64,000 bases of DNA, from positions 1 through 64,000 of the forward strand of contig CAKQCV010000005.1 in NCBI GenBank assembly GCA_934217675.1, in the 5' to 3' direction. Positions within the stretch are counted from its first letter, which is position 1. Each line of letters starts with the position of its first letter. The DNA is from an uncultured Prevotella sp. (GTDB lineage Bacteria > Bacteroidota > Bacteroidia > Bacteroidales > Bacteroidaceae). This document shows positions 1-8,842 of the stretch, in pieces. Position numbers and translations under genes: made by a program. The notes beneath the pieces are model-generated. The model was not told the DNA's origin, did not search any database, and saw nothing but the letters and a program-made list of their open reading frames with translations.

Positions 1-32
1 TAAAAATGGGGGTTTTTACTGTATTTACTGTA

Positions 33-77
33 TTTGGCGCAATGGCGCAAGTGGCGCAAGTGGCGCTATTTTGTAAA
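33..77 (+). repeat. GGCGCAAGT repeat, copy at the window edge
   Basis: Four GGCGC units spaced 8, 9 and 9 bp apart (starting at 36, 44, 53 and 62), followed by TATTTTGTAAATA. The right arm of the large hairpin at 27915-27951 has the same units in the same order and a similar AT-rich flank. The AT-rich sequence at 1-32 resembles the reverse complement of that hairpin's loop, so the partner arm probably lies just outside the window. It is non-coding as far as can be seen; an open frame through it merely translates the repeat. Confidence 0.75.
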
Positions 78-246
78 TATTTTATTTTCCTTTTCTTTTT
101 GTTTTCCCTATATTAGCCTCGACATCTTTCACCATTTGGAAGAAAGTTTTGATGGATATTCGATTTGTTTGGTTTGTAGTATTCCTCTTCCCCGTCTCCC
201 CTTTAACAGGGGGCGGGGAGGAGAAGAACTATATCAGAAACTTCAA

Positions 247-795
247 TCAATTATTTACAGAAAGTACGCCAAGTGGTCCTGTCGTAGAAGCTCGATATCT
301 TATAAGACCGCTTCCTTTATCACCTTTTATTAATAAGCCATCGTTATTCAAATCATAAACTCTATGGCAAGACTTGCATGTAGCTGTTCCATCAGCATTC
401 ATTGTAAGAGCATAACGTGTGAGTCCAGAACTTTCATAACAATTGCGACACTGGTTATCATAAGCATGGAATTTATGATCAAGATTTCCAAAACCGACAA
501 TTATTCCATTATATATACCTATTGTCCACTGTGCCTTTTGGTCAATGGCAATTATTGCCCCATAAGTAGGATTTGTGCTTTGATTTGATTCGAATTTAAA
601 TTTCGTTGTGCCTTCTCGCGATATTCTACAAAATACTCCTGGTGAATTTTCTGTCATAGCACTACCAAGCGTCATATTCATCATCGTACTGTTGTTTATA
701 ACTAAATGGCACACATATCTGCTGTATTCTGACTCACCACAGCTCTCAATTAGCAATAAAACTGCTATGAATAAAGGCAATACACATTTCTTCAT
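247..795 (-). CDS. Small lipoprotein with a Cys4 (zinc-ribbon or Rieske-like) motif
   Basis: A 182-residue protein with a lipoprotein signal: a Lys start, a hydrophobic stretch, then the lipobox LIESC with the acceptor cysteine at 19. The C-terminal half has two CxxC pairs, at 116/119 and 140/143, the second followed at once by His (CKSCHRVYDL). That spacing resembles a zinc ribbon, or a Rieske-type fold with Cys replacing one His of each pair. The start overlaps the argH stop by 4 bp (ATGA), so it is probably translated coupled to argH. It is likely anchored to the membrane facing the periplasm. Function is unknown; metal binding is inferred only from the cysteines. Confidence 0.75.
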   Translation of the reverse strand: MKKCVLPLFIAVLLLIESCGESEYSRYVCHLVINNSTMMNMTLGSAMTENSPGVFCRISREGTTKFKFESNQSTNPTYGAIIAIDQKAQWTIGIYNGIIVGFGNLDHKFHAYDNQCRNCYESSGLTRYALTMNADGTATCKSCHRVYDLNNDGLLIKGDKGSGLIRYRASTTGPLGVLSVNN

Positions 796-2129
796 TCTTC
801 AAGAAGTTTTTTTTCAGCATCTTCCATTTTACAGAAGTTAAACTCGGCAATGATTGTTTCCATCATATTCTTTATTCTTTCATTACACAAATTGCCAATG
901 CTTCCAGCATGCGTGTGATTAATATTCTTATCGGGAGTGAAATTTCCTTCTTCTATCTCAAGCCCTACCTTCTTATAGGCATCACGGAATGGCATACCAT
1001 TAGCTGCAAGTCTGTTCACTTCTTCTACAGAGAATATCGGGTCATACATCGGATCATCAAGAATATGTTTGTTCACTTCTATTCTGTTTATTATATATGC
1101 TGCCATCTGCAAGCAATCTTTCAGTTCATCAAATGCAGGTAAGAATACTTCTTTTATAATCTGTAAATCACGAAAATATCCACATGGCAAATTATTCATA
1201 ATAAGAGTTATCTGCTGTGGTAGTGCTTGTATTTTATTACATTTTGCACGTATAAGTTCAAACACATCCGGATTTTTCTTATGTGGCATTATACTACTAC
1301 CTGTTGTACATTCTTTTGGAAGTTTTACAAATGAAAAATTCTGACTGTTGAACAGACAAGCATCAAATGCCATTTTTGCTACGGTTCCAGCAACAGTAGC
1401 TAAAGAAAATGCAACATTACGCTCCATCTTTCCTCGTCCCATCTGTGCATACACCACGTTATAATCCATTGAATCAAACCCTAACAGGCTTGTTGTCATG
1501 TCACGATCAAGAGGAAAAGAACTACCATACCCTGCAGCTGAACCAAGAGGGTTACGATTAGTCATACGATATGCAGCCTGTAAAAAAAGCATATCATCGG
1601 CAAGACTTTCTGCATATGCCCCGAACCATAGTCCAAACGAGCTTGGCATTGCCACCTGAAGATGTGTATATCCTGGCATAAGCACATTTTTGTATTGCTC
1701 ACTTTTTTCTATAAGTTCGTCAAAAAGAATCTTAACATTGTCTACGATATCTTTGATATCATGTCGGCATCTCAGTTTCAAATCAACAAGCACTTGATCG
1801 TTTCTTGAACGGCCACTATGTATTTTTTTTCCTATGTCACCGAGTTCTCTTGTCAACATTAATTCCACTTCAGAGTGTACATCCTCGACCCCATCTTCAA
1901 TAGTAAACTTTCCATCCTCACACAATTTATATATTTTCTTTAGTTCTGTAAGCAATTTTTCAAGTTCATCACTCTTAAGCAACCCTATAGACTCAAGCAT
2001 TGTTATATGTGCCATAGAGCCAAGGACATCGTATTTTGCAAGATATAGATCCATCTCACGGTCGTGTCCAACAGTGAACCGCTCTATCTCTTTATTTACT
2101 TCAAAGTTTTTCTCCCAAAGTTTATTCAT
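792..2129 (-). CDS. argH: Argininosuccinate lyase
   Basis: Cleaves argininosuccinate to arginine and fumarate, the last step of arginine synthesis, in the cytosol. The 445 residues carry the fumarase/aspartase superfamily signature GSSIMPHKKNP at 277-287, whose first serines sit on the mobile catalytic loop. They also carry HSGRSRNDQ (104-112) and GYTHLQ (153-158), both typical of ArgH. The protein is slightly shorter than the usual 455-460 residues but looks complete. It lies 143 bp downstream of the pyrE/SRPBCC pair on the same strand. A -7-like TATTTTTG on the minus strand at 2206-2199 suggests its own promoter. A small lipoprotein gene overlaps its stop. Confidence 0.96.
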   Translation of the reverse strand: MNKLWEKNFEVNKEIERFTVGHDREMDLYLAKYDVLGSMAHITMLESIGLLKSDELEKLLTELKKIYKLCEDGKFTIEDGVEDVHSEVELMLTRELGDIGKKIHSGRSRNDQVLVDLKLRCRHDIKDIVDNVKILFDELIEKSEQYKNVLMPGYTHLQVAMPSSFGLWFGAYAESLADDMLFLQAAYRMTNRNPLGSAAGYGSSFPLDRDMTTSLLGFDSMDYNVVYAQMGRGKMERNVAFSLATVAGTVAKMAFDACLFNSQNFSFVKLPKECTTGSSIMPHKKNPDVFELIRAKCNKIQALPQQITLIMNNLPCGYFRDLQIIKEVFLPAFDELKDCLQMAAYIINRIEVNKHILDDPMYDPIFSVEEVNRLAANGMPFRDAYKKVGLEIEEGNFTPDKNINHTHAGSIGNLCNERIKNMMETIIAEFNFCKMEDAEKKLLEE

Positions 2130-2272
2130 ATTATTTTTCCAGATTTCCTATTATAGACATTTTTAATAACAAGTCCATACTTTATCACCATCACAAGACA
2201 AAAATACAGAGTTTGCCAGCAGAATAATATCACTACCAAGCAACCTCTGTACTTATGTGCTTTACTATATTT

Positions 2273-2686
2273 CTATCCGTTATACGGAATCATAGATAGA
2301 ACATCAGCTATTTTCTCAAGTCCTTCCTGCAAAGGTTTCGATACCATACCCTTTATGAAAGGATTTATATCTGCCTTGATAGTAAGTTTCATCTTGCATG
2401 CACTTTCTCCCTCTGGCACGATTTGAATCCAAAGATTAGCAGAGATTGGCGAATTTTCTGTAGCAAATTTTATACATTTAGGTTCATCCCTCTCTATTAT
2501 TCTCATTGATACACTACCCATAGGGGCACTGATACTGATACTATCACTATCAAACGACAAATCTTTTATTTTATCTTCAGGCAGTTTATCCCGTACCTTT
2601 TCAAGATTACTCAAGTCGCTAAGTTTTGTATAGACCGAAGTTTGTGGATACGGAATATGCTTTATACTGCTTTCAAATTTACTCAT
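2273..2686 (-). CDS. SRPBCC/START-like domain protein
   Basis: A 137-residue soluble protein without a signal peptide. Its pattern suits the helix-grip (SRPBCC, START/polyketide-cyclase-like) fold: an N-terminal strand (FESSIKHIP), a short helix (LSNLEKVRDKLP), six or so strands, and a long C-terminal amphipathic helix (LQEGLEKIADVLSMIP). Such folds hold hydrophobic ligands, but no ligand can be named. The start codon shares one base with the pyrE stop (TAATG), so the two genes are translationally coupled. The pairing does not reveal a function; a pyrimidine role would be a guess. Confidence 0.8.
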   Translation of the reverse strand: MSKFESSIKHIPYPQTSVYTKLSDLSNLEKVRDKLPEDKIKDLSFDSDSISISAPMGSVSMRIIERDEPKCIKFATENSPISANLWIQIVPEGESACKMKLTIKADINPFIKGMVSKPLQEGLEKIADVLSMIPYNG

Positions 2687-3318
2687 TATTTTCTCCAGTT
2701 AGCCGGATCCTTGCGCCACTCGTGCAGCACTTCAACATCCTCAGGTTTAATATATCCAGTTTCGTTAGCCTCTGCCACAACATGCTCATAGTCTGTAAGA
2801 GTTACGAGTTTTACATTTGCATCTTCAAAAGCTTTCTTTGCTACATCGAAACCGTAAGTATATGATGCTACCATACCTATAACCTCACAACAGTTTTTAC
2901 GGATAGCCTCAACAGCTTTAAGTGAAGAACCACCTGTAGATATAAGATCCTCTATTACAACGACCTTCATTCCTGGCTTCAACTCACCCTCGATAAGGTT
3001 CTCAAGTCCATGGTCTTTTGGTTTGCTACGCACATATACAAATGGCAAATTAAGTTCGTCTGCTACAAGGGCTCCCTGTGCGATGGCTCCTGTTGCAACT
3101 CCAGCCACAGCTTCTGCTTCAGGAAAGTTTTCCAATACAGCATGAACCAATTCCAATTTTACATAATTACGCAAATCCGGATACGACAAAGTTTTGCGAT
3201 TATCGCAATAAAAAGGCGATTTCCAACCAGATGCCCATGTGAAAGGATTTTCAGGTTGTAATTTTATAGCCTTTACTTTGAGAAGTTTTGAAGCGAATAC
3301 TTTTTTCAGTGAATCCAT
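2686..3318 (-). CDS. pyrE: Orotate phosphoribosyltransferase
   Basis: Converts orotate and PRPP to orotidine 5'-monophosphate in pyrimidine synthesis. The PRPP-binding signature VVVIEDLISTGGSS lies at 119-132, and the flexible catalytic loop is represented by KPKDHG (99-104). At 210 residues it has the normal length. It follows the glutaminyl-cyclase-like gene by only 21 bp on the same strand and overlaps the next gene by one base, so it sits inside a run that starts with an Lrp-type regulator. Uracil salvage (upp) is elsewhere in the window, at 34367. Confidence 0.96.
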   Translation of the reverse strand: MDSLKKVFASKLLKVKAIKLQPENPFTWASGWKSPFYCDNRKTLSYPDLRNYVKLELVHAVLENFPEAEAVAGVATGAIAQGALVADELNLPFVYVRSKPKDHGLENLIEGELKPGMKVVVIEDLISTGGSSLKAVEAIRKNCCEVIGMVASYTYGFDVAKKAFEDANVKLVTLTDYEHVVAEANETGYIKPEDVEVLHEWRKDPANWRK

Positions 3319-3339
3319 ATTGTTTTATTTAAAAGTTTT

Positions 3340-4335
3340 TTATTTTTCCGAAAACAGAACTTGTATTACTGTCTGTCCCACAGCTTTCAATGTATTTTTA
3401 TCTATATTCTCCATCGTGTCGCTAACAGTGTGCCACGTAGGTCCGAAAGAACTTTGCTGGCAATTTGGATAATAAGCGATAATATCCACAGTTGGAATTT
3501 GTGCTTTCTGATTTACAGGAATATGATCATCTGTAACAAATCCACCTTGTTCATTTGGAAACATTGATTCAAAACCTGCCACACGTGCCGCATTCCACAC
3601 TTTGTCAACAATAGGCTGTGCAAATTGCTTTGACATGCCTTCTTGATAGAACTGCGCTCCTGTTCCGCCAACCATATCAAGCAGAATACCAAATCTTGCT
3701 TCATAATTAGCTTTATGCGGATTCTCTGCCCAATACTGTGCTCCAAGAGCCCATGAATCTCCGTCATCTTCCTTATCACTCCATTGTGGTATACCCCAAT
3801 CTTCTGCATCAAAGCAAACGAAGTCCACTCCGACATTCAAAGAGTCGGTTTTCTGTAGCAGACGTGCGATTTCTAACATTACCCCTATTCCGCTTGCTCC
3901 ATCATTGGCCGCCATAACCGGTTTTTGCCAATTGGTACTGTCTGGATCGTTATCCGCCCACGGTCTACTATCCCAGTGTGCACACAATAAAATTCTTGTT
4001 GTCAGTTCCGGTTTATAACTTGCAATAATATTATTACTTTTTAATACCGTTCCATCAAAACCTTTCAAATCAGTCTTTTGCTCAACAACAGAACATCCAT
4101 ACTGCTTGAATTTATCAACAATCCATTTACCACAATTGTCATGTGCCTCACTGTTCATAACCCTCGGACCGAAAGCACATTGCTTTTCACAAAAAGCATA
4201 AGCAGAATCAGCATTAAATTCTGGTCCTACGGCTATAGCTGGTTCATCGGCAACATCAGTTTTCTTTGAACTTTTGCATGATGCAAAAGCCATAAGCACC
4301 GTTGTTATAGCGAACAGGATAAACTTTTTTTTCAT
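3340..4335 (-). CDS. Glutaminyl-peptide cyclotransferase-like M28 lipoprotein
   Basis: A 331-residue lipoprotein (lipobox ending FASC, Cys20) with an M28-type zinc fold. Metal-site motifs are LLCAHWDSRPW (H120, D122), AANDGASG (D145), CFDAEDWG (E178/D179) and PTWHTVSDT (H302). The pattern, with SRPWADND and the single-zinc arrangement D-E-H, matches the type II glutaminyl cyclases described from Porphyromonas, Tannerella and Prevotella. These turn N-terminal Gln of exported proteins into pyroglutamate, which protects them from aminopeptidases. Many Bacteroidota exported proteins have Gln just after the signal cleavage site; several in this window do (for example ...NAQQID at 25173). An M28 aminopeptidase is the alternative. 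It lies 20 bp after the C26/M19 fusion gene. Confidence 0.85.
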   Translation of the reverse strand: MKKKFILFAITTVLMAFASCKSSKKTDVADEPAIAVGPEFNADSAYAFCEKQCAFGPRVMNSEAHDNCGKWIVDKFKQYGCSVVEQKTDLKGFDGTVLKSNNIIASYKPELTTRILLCAHWDSRPWADNDPDSTNWQKPVMAANDGASGIGVMLEIARLLQKTDSLNVGVDFVCFDAEDWGIPQWSDKEDDGDSWALGAQYWAENPHKANYEARFGILLDMVGGTGAQFYQEGMSKQFAQPIVDKVWNAARVAGFESMFPNEQGGFVTDDHIPVNQKAQIPTVDIIAYYPNCQQSSFGPTWHTVSDTMENIDKNTLKAVGQTVIQVLFSEK

Positions 4336-4355
4336 TTCCTTTTTATAAATAAGAA

Positions 4356-6191
4356 TTATCTAACGCTTTGCACTCTTGTCATGACTCTCATCCAATTGCC
4401 ACCCCATATTTTTTCTATATCCTTTTCTGAATATTTTCTTCTCAGCAACTGTATCGTGAAGTTTATAAACTCTGAAGAATCTGCAATTCCACAAACTCCT
4501 CCATCACCATCAAAATCAGAACCGATTCCAACATGGTCAATTCCCATTAGTTCTACTGCATGGTCAAGATGTTCCATTGCATCAATGATACTTGCCTCTT
4601 GATCGTCATCTCTCAAGAATCCGTTATATAGAGTAATTTGAACCACGCCATTCTTTTGCGCAATAGCCTTTAACTGATCATCTGTCAGGTTGCGCGGTAC
4701 ATCACAAAGAGCCTTACAATTGCTGTGACTGCATACAACAGGTTGACTACTGATTTCAAGAGCATCATAGAAACTTTTTTCACCTGCATGACTAAGATCT
4801 ACCATAAGTCCACATCGATTCATCTCCTTTATTACTTCAGAGCCAAACTCGCTCACTCCATCATTAATACATTCTGAGCGTCTTGCACTATCACAGATAT
4901 CATTATCTCCGTTATGACAAAGTGTTATATACACGACACCTCGTTTTGCAAAATGTTCAACATTTGCGATATCATGGTTCAGAGCAAGCCCATTCTCTAT
5001 TCCAAGCATTATAGACTTGCGTCCTTGTCGCTTGTCATTATACAAATCTATGGGAGTGCGAGCAATAGAAACATATTTATGGTTCTTACTCACTATGTCT
5101 TCAATTTTGTCAAAGATAAGGTCAGCATACTCGTTCGGTGTATCAACAGGGAAAGGAGCAACATCCTTAAATACTTGTCCAGACTTTGGCTGTGGCAAAT
5201 AAGCCGCCATTGTCACGGCATCTTGCCTACCGTCAGTCATTTTATGCAAATCAACAAGAATTCTACTGTCTCTCCAATCAAATCTTATTCCTTGAGGAAA
5301 GAACATAGGGGTATCACAATGCGAATCAAGAGTTATGATTTTGTCATGCAACTTTTTTGCTTTGCCATACTCTGTGGCACGTTCAACAAGCCAAAGGAAA
5401 AGTGGCAGTCCCATATCTTCAAGCCATTCCGGATGCCATTGCACTCCTATAATAGACTTATGTTCACTACTTTCTATAGCCTCTATCACTCCATCTGGCG
5501 CACATGCAGAAATATTGAACCTTCTGCCACAGCTACCCACAGCTTGATGATGAAAAGAGTTCACATATATCTTTTCCTTATTATATATAGAATATAATTC
5601 AGAATCTTTATCTATCTTCACAGAATGTGTAGGCACATTCCTTTGTTCCGTATCCTGACTATGCTTTATTCTATCCATGGTCTTATACTCCATGTTGTCA
5701 TTATTGGATACTCCGATATCCTGTCTTACCTTTCCCCCAAGAGCGGCAACAAGAGTCTGTATACCTCTACATATTCCCAACATAGGAATCTGCCTGTTGT
5801 AGGCAAGATTTACAATCAGCAGTTCCGGCAAATCTCTATGAGAATTTATTCCATGAAGTTCCTGAATAGGCTCTTCTCCACACCAAAGTGGATTTATATC
5901 AGCCCCCCCCGACAATAACAATCCGTCTATACTGTTCAGAAGATTTATGATAACGTCAGTATCACCTATTGGAGGAATTATTACAGGTACTCCTCCAGCT
6001 CTGACCACTTGCTTGTAATACGGCTCTGCAAGAGCAGTATTACCATCGGCAAAATTACCGGTGATTCCAATCACCGGTTTATTTTGCGCTTCTGGATATG
6101 TCTTATATATGCCGTTTAAATGCGACTGGAAGTCAAATGGTTCCACGTCCTCAAACAATTTAATTAATTGACAATACAAGTTTTTCGGCAA
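4356..6191 (-). CDS. Fusion of C26 gamma-glutamyl amidase and M19 dipeptidase
   Basis: A 611-residue two-domain protein without a signal peptide. Residues about 38-270 form a class-I glutamine-amidotransferase-like C26 hydrolase of the PuuD type: IGITGN, LLLSGGADINP, nucleophile Cys141 in GICRG, and QWHPE (His253, Glu255). Residues about 280-605 form an M19 (renal-type) dipeptidase: DSHCDTP (His291, Asp293), Glu399 in LGIENG, DLSHAG (His468), SHSN (His489) and GIGSDFDGD (Asp559). Both active sites look intact. A plausible role is removal of gamma-glutamyl groups followed by hydrolysis of the resulting dipeptide, for example from gamma-glutamyl peptides or cell-wall fragments; the substrate is inferred. 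A run of eight G (plus-strand C at 5903-5910) lies in the LSGGAD codons. The gene lies 26 bp downstream of an Lrp-type regulator. Confidence 0.9.
   Translation of the reverse strand: MPKNLYCQLIKLFEDVEPFDFQSHLNGIYKTYPEAQNKPVIGITGNFADGNTALAEPYYKQVVRAGGVPVIIPPIGDTDVIINLLNSIDGLLLSGGADINPLWCGEEPIQELHGINSHRDLPELLIVNLAYNRQIPMLGICRGIQTLVAALGGKVRQDIGVSNNDNMEYKTMDRIKHSQDTEQRNVPTHSVKIDKDSELYSIYNKEKIYVNSFHHQAVGSCGRRFNISACAPDGVIEAIESSEHKSIIGVQWHPEWLEDMGLPLFLWLVERATEYGKAKKLHDKIITLDSHCDTPMFFPQGIRFDWRDSRILVDLHKMTDGRQDAVTMAAYLPQPKSGQVFKDVAPFPVDTPNEYADLIFDKIEDIVSKNHKYVSIARTPIDLYNDKRQGRKSIMLGIENGLALNHDIANVEHFAKRGVVYITLCHNGDNDICDSARRSECINDGVSEFGSEVIKEMNRCGLMVDLSHAGEKSFYDALEISSQPVVCSHSNCKALCDVPRNLTDDQLKAIAQKNGVVQITLYNGFLRDDDQEASIIDAMEHLDHAVELMGIDHVGIGSDFDGDGGVCGIADSSEFINFTIQLLRRKYSEKDIEKIWGGNWMRVMTRVQSVR
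5903..5910 (-). repeat. G8 homopolymer tract inside the C26/M19 coding region
   Basis: Eight C on the plus strand, eight G in the coding strand, spanning codons for Ser-Gly-Gly-Ala near residue 95. Slippage by one base would stop translation early and silence both domains. In this sequence the frame is intact. Confidence 0.7.
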
Positions 6192-6217
6192 TCTTATACA
6201 AGAAAGCCATTCATTTA

Positions 6218-6724
6218 TTATTTTACACTTTCAGATTTTGCCTTTTTCTTTGCAAGCTCAAGTTCCTTTGCAGCGATAGGAATCTCTCTCTTTATACTCT
6301 GTTCAAGCGATATAAGAGTTTCGGTAGCAACAACTCCTGGGATTTCCTGCATTTGGTTATTAAGCAAATCCATCAACTGCTCATTGTCCTTAGCATACAG
6401 TTTAACAAGCATTGTGTAAGGACCAGTTGTGAAATGACACTCAACAATCTCCGGAATATGTTCCAACTGCTCAACTACCGACTTGTACATGCTTCCCTTC
6501 TCAAGAGTTATTCCAACATAGGTACATGTAGAGAATCCAAGACTCTTTGGATCTACATCAAATTTACTTCCTGTAATTACTCCGTCTTCTGTCAGATGTT
6601 GTACGCGCTGATGAATAGCAGCACGAGAAACATTACACTCTGCTGCCACATCCTTAAATGGCATACGTGCATTTTTTGACAAGATACTTAGTATCTTTTT
6701 GTCAAGTCTATCAATTTTCTCCAT
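6218..6724 (-). CDS. Lrp/AsnC-family transcriptional regulator
   Basis: A 168-residue protein with the full Lrp layout. The N-terminal helix-turn-helix spans roughly residues 5-55 (DRLDKKILSILSKNAR, then VSRAAIHQRVQHL as recognition region). An effector-sensing RAM/AsnC domain spans about 68-145, and a Lys-rich tail ends the protein. Family members respond to amino acids and usually control nearby transport or metabolism genes. It is the first gene of a same-strand run with 20-26 bp gaps (C26/M19 fusion, glutaminyl cyclase, pyrE, SRPBCC), so it is likely to autoregulate that unit, perhaps sensing an amino acid released by the peptidases. The ligand is unknown. Confidence 0.93.
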   Translation of the reverse strand: MEKIDRLDKKILSILSKNARMPFKDVAAECNVSRAAIHQRVQHLTEDGVITGSKFDVDPKSLGFSTCTYVGITLEKGSMYKSVVEQLEHIPEIVECHFTTGPYTMLVKLYAKDNEQLMDLLNNQMQEIPGVVATETLISLEQSIKREIPIAAKELELAKKKAKSESVK

Positions 6725-7200
6725 ATCTTTTATTTTATTCTTCTTTGTCTTTTATTTATGCCAGTATTCGTACTGCCAATGTTTCTCATTCTCTTTTTAT
6801 TTTACTTTTAAAGATGAAGATTTGTTATCAACATACAAAGAGTAAGCAAAAGTAGGTGTTTTTCAGAAACCTTGCAACAATTTGATATTAAAAAATATTT
6901 ATTATCAGTCATTTTGGTATTTCTCGGCATTTTTTAATCATTGCTTTCATGTATGTCATATTAAAAATCAAATATTATCACAATATGATTGTTTTATTAT
7001 CCCACCAAAACAAAGAGTCATCACAATATGTTTATCTGGCCCAGACAAAGTTTTACGGCAAAGACGTTTTACATTTTGCTTTTACAAAAGACCGTATTAC
7101 TCAGAATAAAATGTGAAATAAAATATATTCTTAATCACTTATTTGTAAGTTTCTCCTATTATTGCTAATTTTGTATCAAACTTTATAATACATTATTAAA
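6725..7200. other. Intergenic region between the divergent lrp-type gene and rbfA
   Basis: 476 bp with no convincing gene. It is strongly AT-rich and contains a clear rbfA promoter at its right end. An open frame at 6882-7109 has no recognisable protein features. No riboswitch or strong hairpin was seen. Confidence 0.6.
7142..7173 (+). promoter_or_regulatory. Bacteroidota-type promoter of rbfA
   Basis: TTTG at 7142-7145, a 20-nt spacer, then TAATTTTG at 7166-7173. This matches the Bacteroidota housekeeping consensus TTTG-N19-21-TAnnTTTG. Transcription would start near 7180, about 20 nt before the rbfA start. Confidence 0.8.
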
Positions 7201-7536
7201 ATGCAAGAAACAAGACAAAACCGTATAGCAAGATTGCTACAGAAAGAACTTAGCCTTATTTTTCAAAGTCAGACACGTGCAATGCATGGTGTTATGGTAT
7301 CTGTAACGAGAGTAAGAGTAAGTCCTGATTTAAGCATATGTACAGCTTATTTAAGTATTTTCCCATCGGCAAGAGGTGAGGAAATTATTGAGAACATCAG
7401 AAAGAATGAGAAGACTGTGCGGTATGACCTTGGTCAGAGAGTGAGAAACCAGTTGCGTATAATTCCAGAACTGCGTTTCTTCATTGACGACTCACTCGAC
7501 TATATAGAGCATATCGACGAGCTTTTGAAAAAATAA
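7201..7536 (+). CDS. rbfA: 30S ribosome-binding factor A
   Basis: A 111-residue late assembly factor for the small ribosomal subunit that acts near the 5' end of 16S rRNA. It has the KH-like family pattern: TRQNRIARLLQKELSLIF, a central strand containing SVTRVRVSPDLS, and a C-terminal RNQLRIIPELRFFIDDSLDY typical of RbfA. Length is normal. The next gene, a LolC/E-type permease, starts 4 bp after its stop, so the two share a transcript; rbfA next to this permease is a usual Bacteroidota arrangement. Confidence 0.94.
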   Translation: MQETRQNRIARLLQKELSLIFQSQTRAMHGVMVSVTRVRVSPDLSICTAYLSIFPSARGEEIIENIRKNEKTVRYDLGQRVRNQLRIIPELRFFIDDSLDYIEHIDELLKK

Positions 7537-7540
7537 AGAG

Positions 7541-8770
7541 ATGAACTTCCCGTTTTTTATAGCTCGCAGGTACATATTCTCCAAGAAAAGCACTCACGCA
7601 ATAAATATTATAAGTGCGATAAGTGCTGTAGGAGTTGCTGTTGCAACAATGGCTCTTGTTGTTACGCTAAGTGTGTTCAACGGATTCCATGATTTAGTGG
7701 CAACATTCTTCACATCGTTTGACCCACAAATAGAGATAGTACCAGTACAGGGTAAGACGGCTCCTGCCGATGACCCTTTATTGGCAAAAGTCAAGAGTAT
7801 TCCACAAGTTGATGTTGCTACTGAATGTTTGAAAGACCAAGCATTGGCTGTTTACAAAGGCAAGCAGACAATGGTTACATTAATGGGTGTTGATGACAGT
7901 TTTGAGCAGATGTCAAGGATTGACGAAATTCTCTATGGTGGAGGTTCGTTTACTCTGCATGCCGCAAATCTGAATTTTGGTGTTGTCGGCATACGTCTTG
8001 CCGAAACACTTGGAATGGATGCCAACTGGGATGGAGCACTTATGATATATGCTCCAAGAAAATCAGGTCAGCTTGATATGGCAAATCCATCCGATGGGTT
8101 TGTTGTTGATTCGCTGATTTCACCAGGATCAGTATTCATGGTCAAGCAAGCCAAATATGACCGCGACCATGTGCTGGCTCCTATTTCATTTGCTCGCAGC
8201 CTGTTTGAGCAACAGGGCATGATATCTTCATTGCAAATTCGTCTGAAGAACGGTAGCGACCTTGATGCCGTTAAAAAAGAAATGAAGACGATTGTTGGTG
8301 ACAAGTATCGGGTGTTAGACAGATATGAACAGCAAGAAGACACGTTCCGAATAATGAAAGTTGAAAAGTTTATAGCTTATATATTCCTTACTTTCATTCT
8401 TATCGTAGCAAGCTTCAATATTATAGGTTCCATATCAATGCTTATAATAGACAAGAAGAATGATGTTGTGACATTAAGGAATCTTGGTGCCACCGACAAG
8501 CAAATTTCCCGTGTATTCCTTTTTGAAGGAAGGCTGATATCTTTCTTAGGTGCAGCAATAGGAATATTACTTGGTCTACTGTTGTGCTGGCTACAGCAAG
8601 AATTCGGCATTGTGGCATTGGGACAGTCGAGCGGAACATTCGTTGTTGATGCCTACCCTGTCAGCGTGCATCCTGAAGATGTGTTGATAATATTTGCAAC
8701 CGTTGTAGCAGTAGGTTTCACTGCTGTTTGGTATCCAGTTAGATACTTCAGCAGGAAATTACTAAACTAA
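7541..8770 (+). CDS. FtsX-like ABC permease (LolC/LolE type)
   Basis: A 409-residue inner-membrane permease of the FtsX/MacB superfamily. An N-terminal transmembrane helix (about 21-46) is followed by a periplasmic domain of about 230 residues. Three C-terminal helices lie near 276-302, 330-350 and 380-398. The order and the start FPFFIARRYIFSKKS fit lipoprotein-releasing permeases, which with a LolD ATPase extract outer-membrane lipoproteins from the inner membrane. No ATPase gene lies nearby. The start is 4 bp after rbfA and the gene ends in a good terminator. The exact substrate is inferred from the family. Confidence 0.85.
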   Translation: MNFPFFIARRYIFSKKSTHAINIISAISAVGVAVATMALVVTLSVFNGFHDLVATFFTSFDPQIEIVPVQGKTAPADDPLLAKVKSIPQVDVATECLKDQALAVYKGKQTMVTLMGVDDSFEQMSRIDEILYGGGSFTLHAANLNFGVVGIRLAETLGMDANWDGALMIYAPRKSGQLDMANPSDGFVVDSLISPGSVFMVKQAKYDRDHVLAPISFARSLFEQQGMISSLQIRLKNGSDLDAVKKEMKTIVGDKYRVLDRYEQQEDTFRIMKVEKFIAYIFLTFILIVASFNIIGSISMLIIDKKNDVVTLRNLGATDKQISRVFLFEGRLISFLGAAIGILLGLLLCWLQQEFGIVALGQSSGTFVVDAYPVSVHPEDVLIIFATVVAVGFTAVWYPVRYFSRKLLN

Positions 8771-8780
8771 CATAATAAGG

Positions 8781-8820
8781 AACCGGATACTACTGTTGAT
8801 TGTTACAGCAGTATCTGGTT
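8781..8820 (+). terminator. Rho-independent terminator of rbfA-permease
   Basis: Arms 8781-8795 and 8806-8820 (15 bp, two G-U wobbles) with a 10-nt loop, followed by TTTACTTTTTT. Confidence 0.8.
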
Positions 8821-8842
8821 TACTTTTTTACATATATATATA

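Noticed and set aside
34-333. Open frame across the GGCGCAAGT repeat at the window start
   Set aside because: Its N-terminus is the repeat translated (Gln-Trp-Arg-Lys) and the rest overlaps the real lipoprotein gene on the other strand.
4914-5597. 227-codon open frame opposite the C26/M19 gene
   Set aside because: A shadow of the real gene on the other strand, with low-complexity composition.
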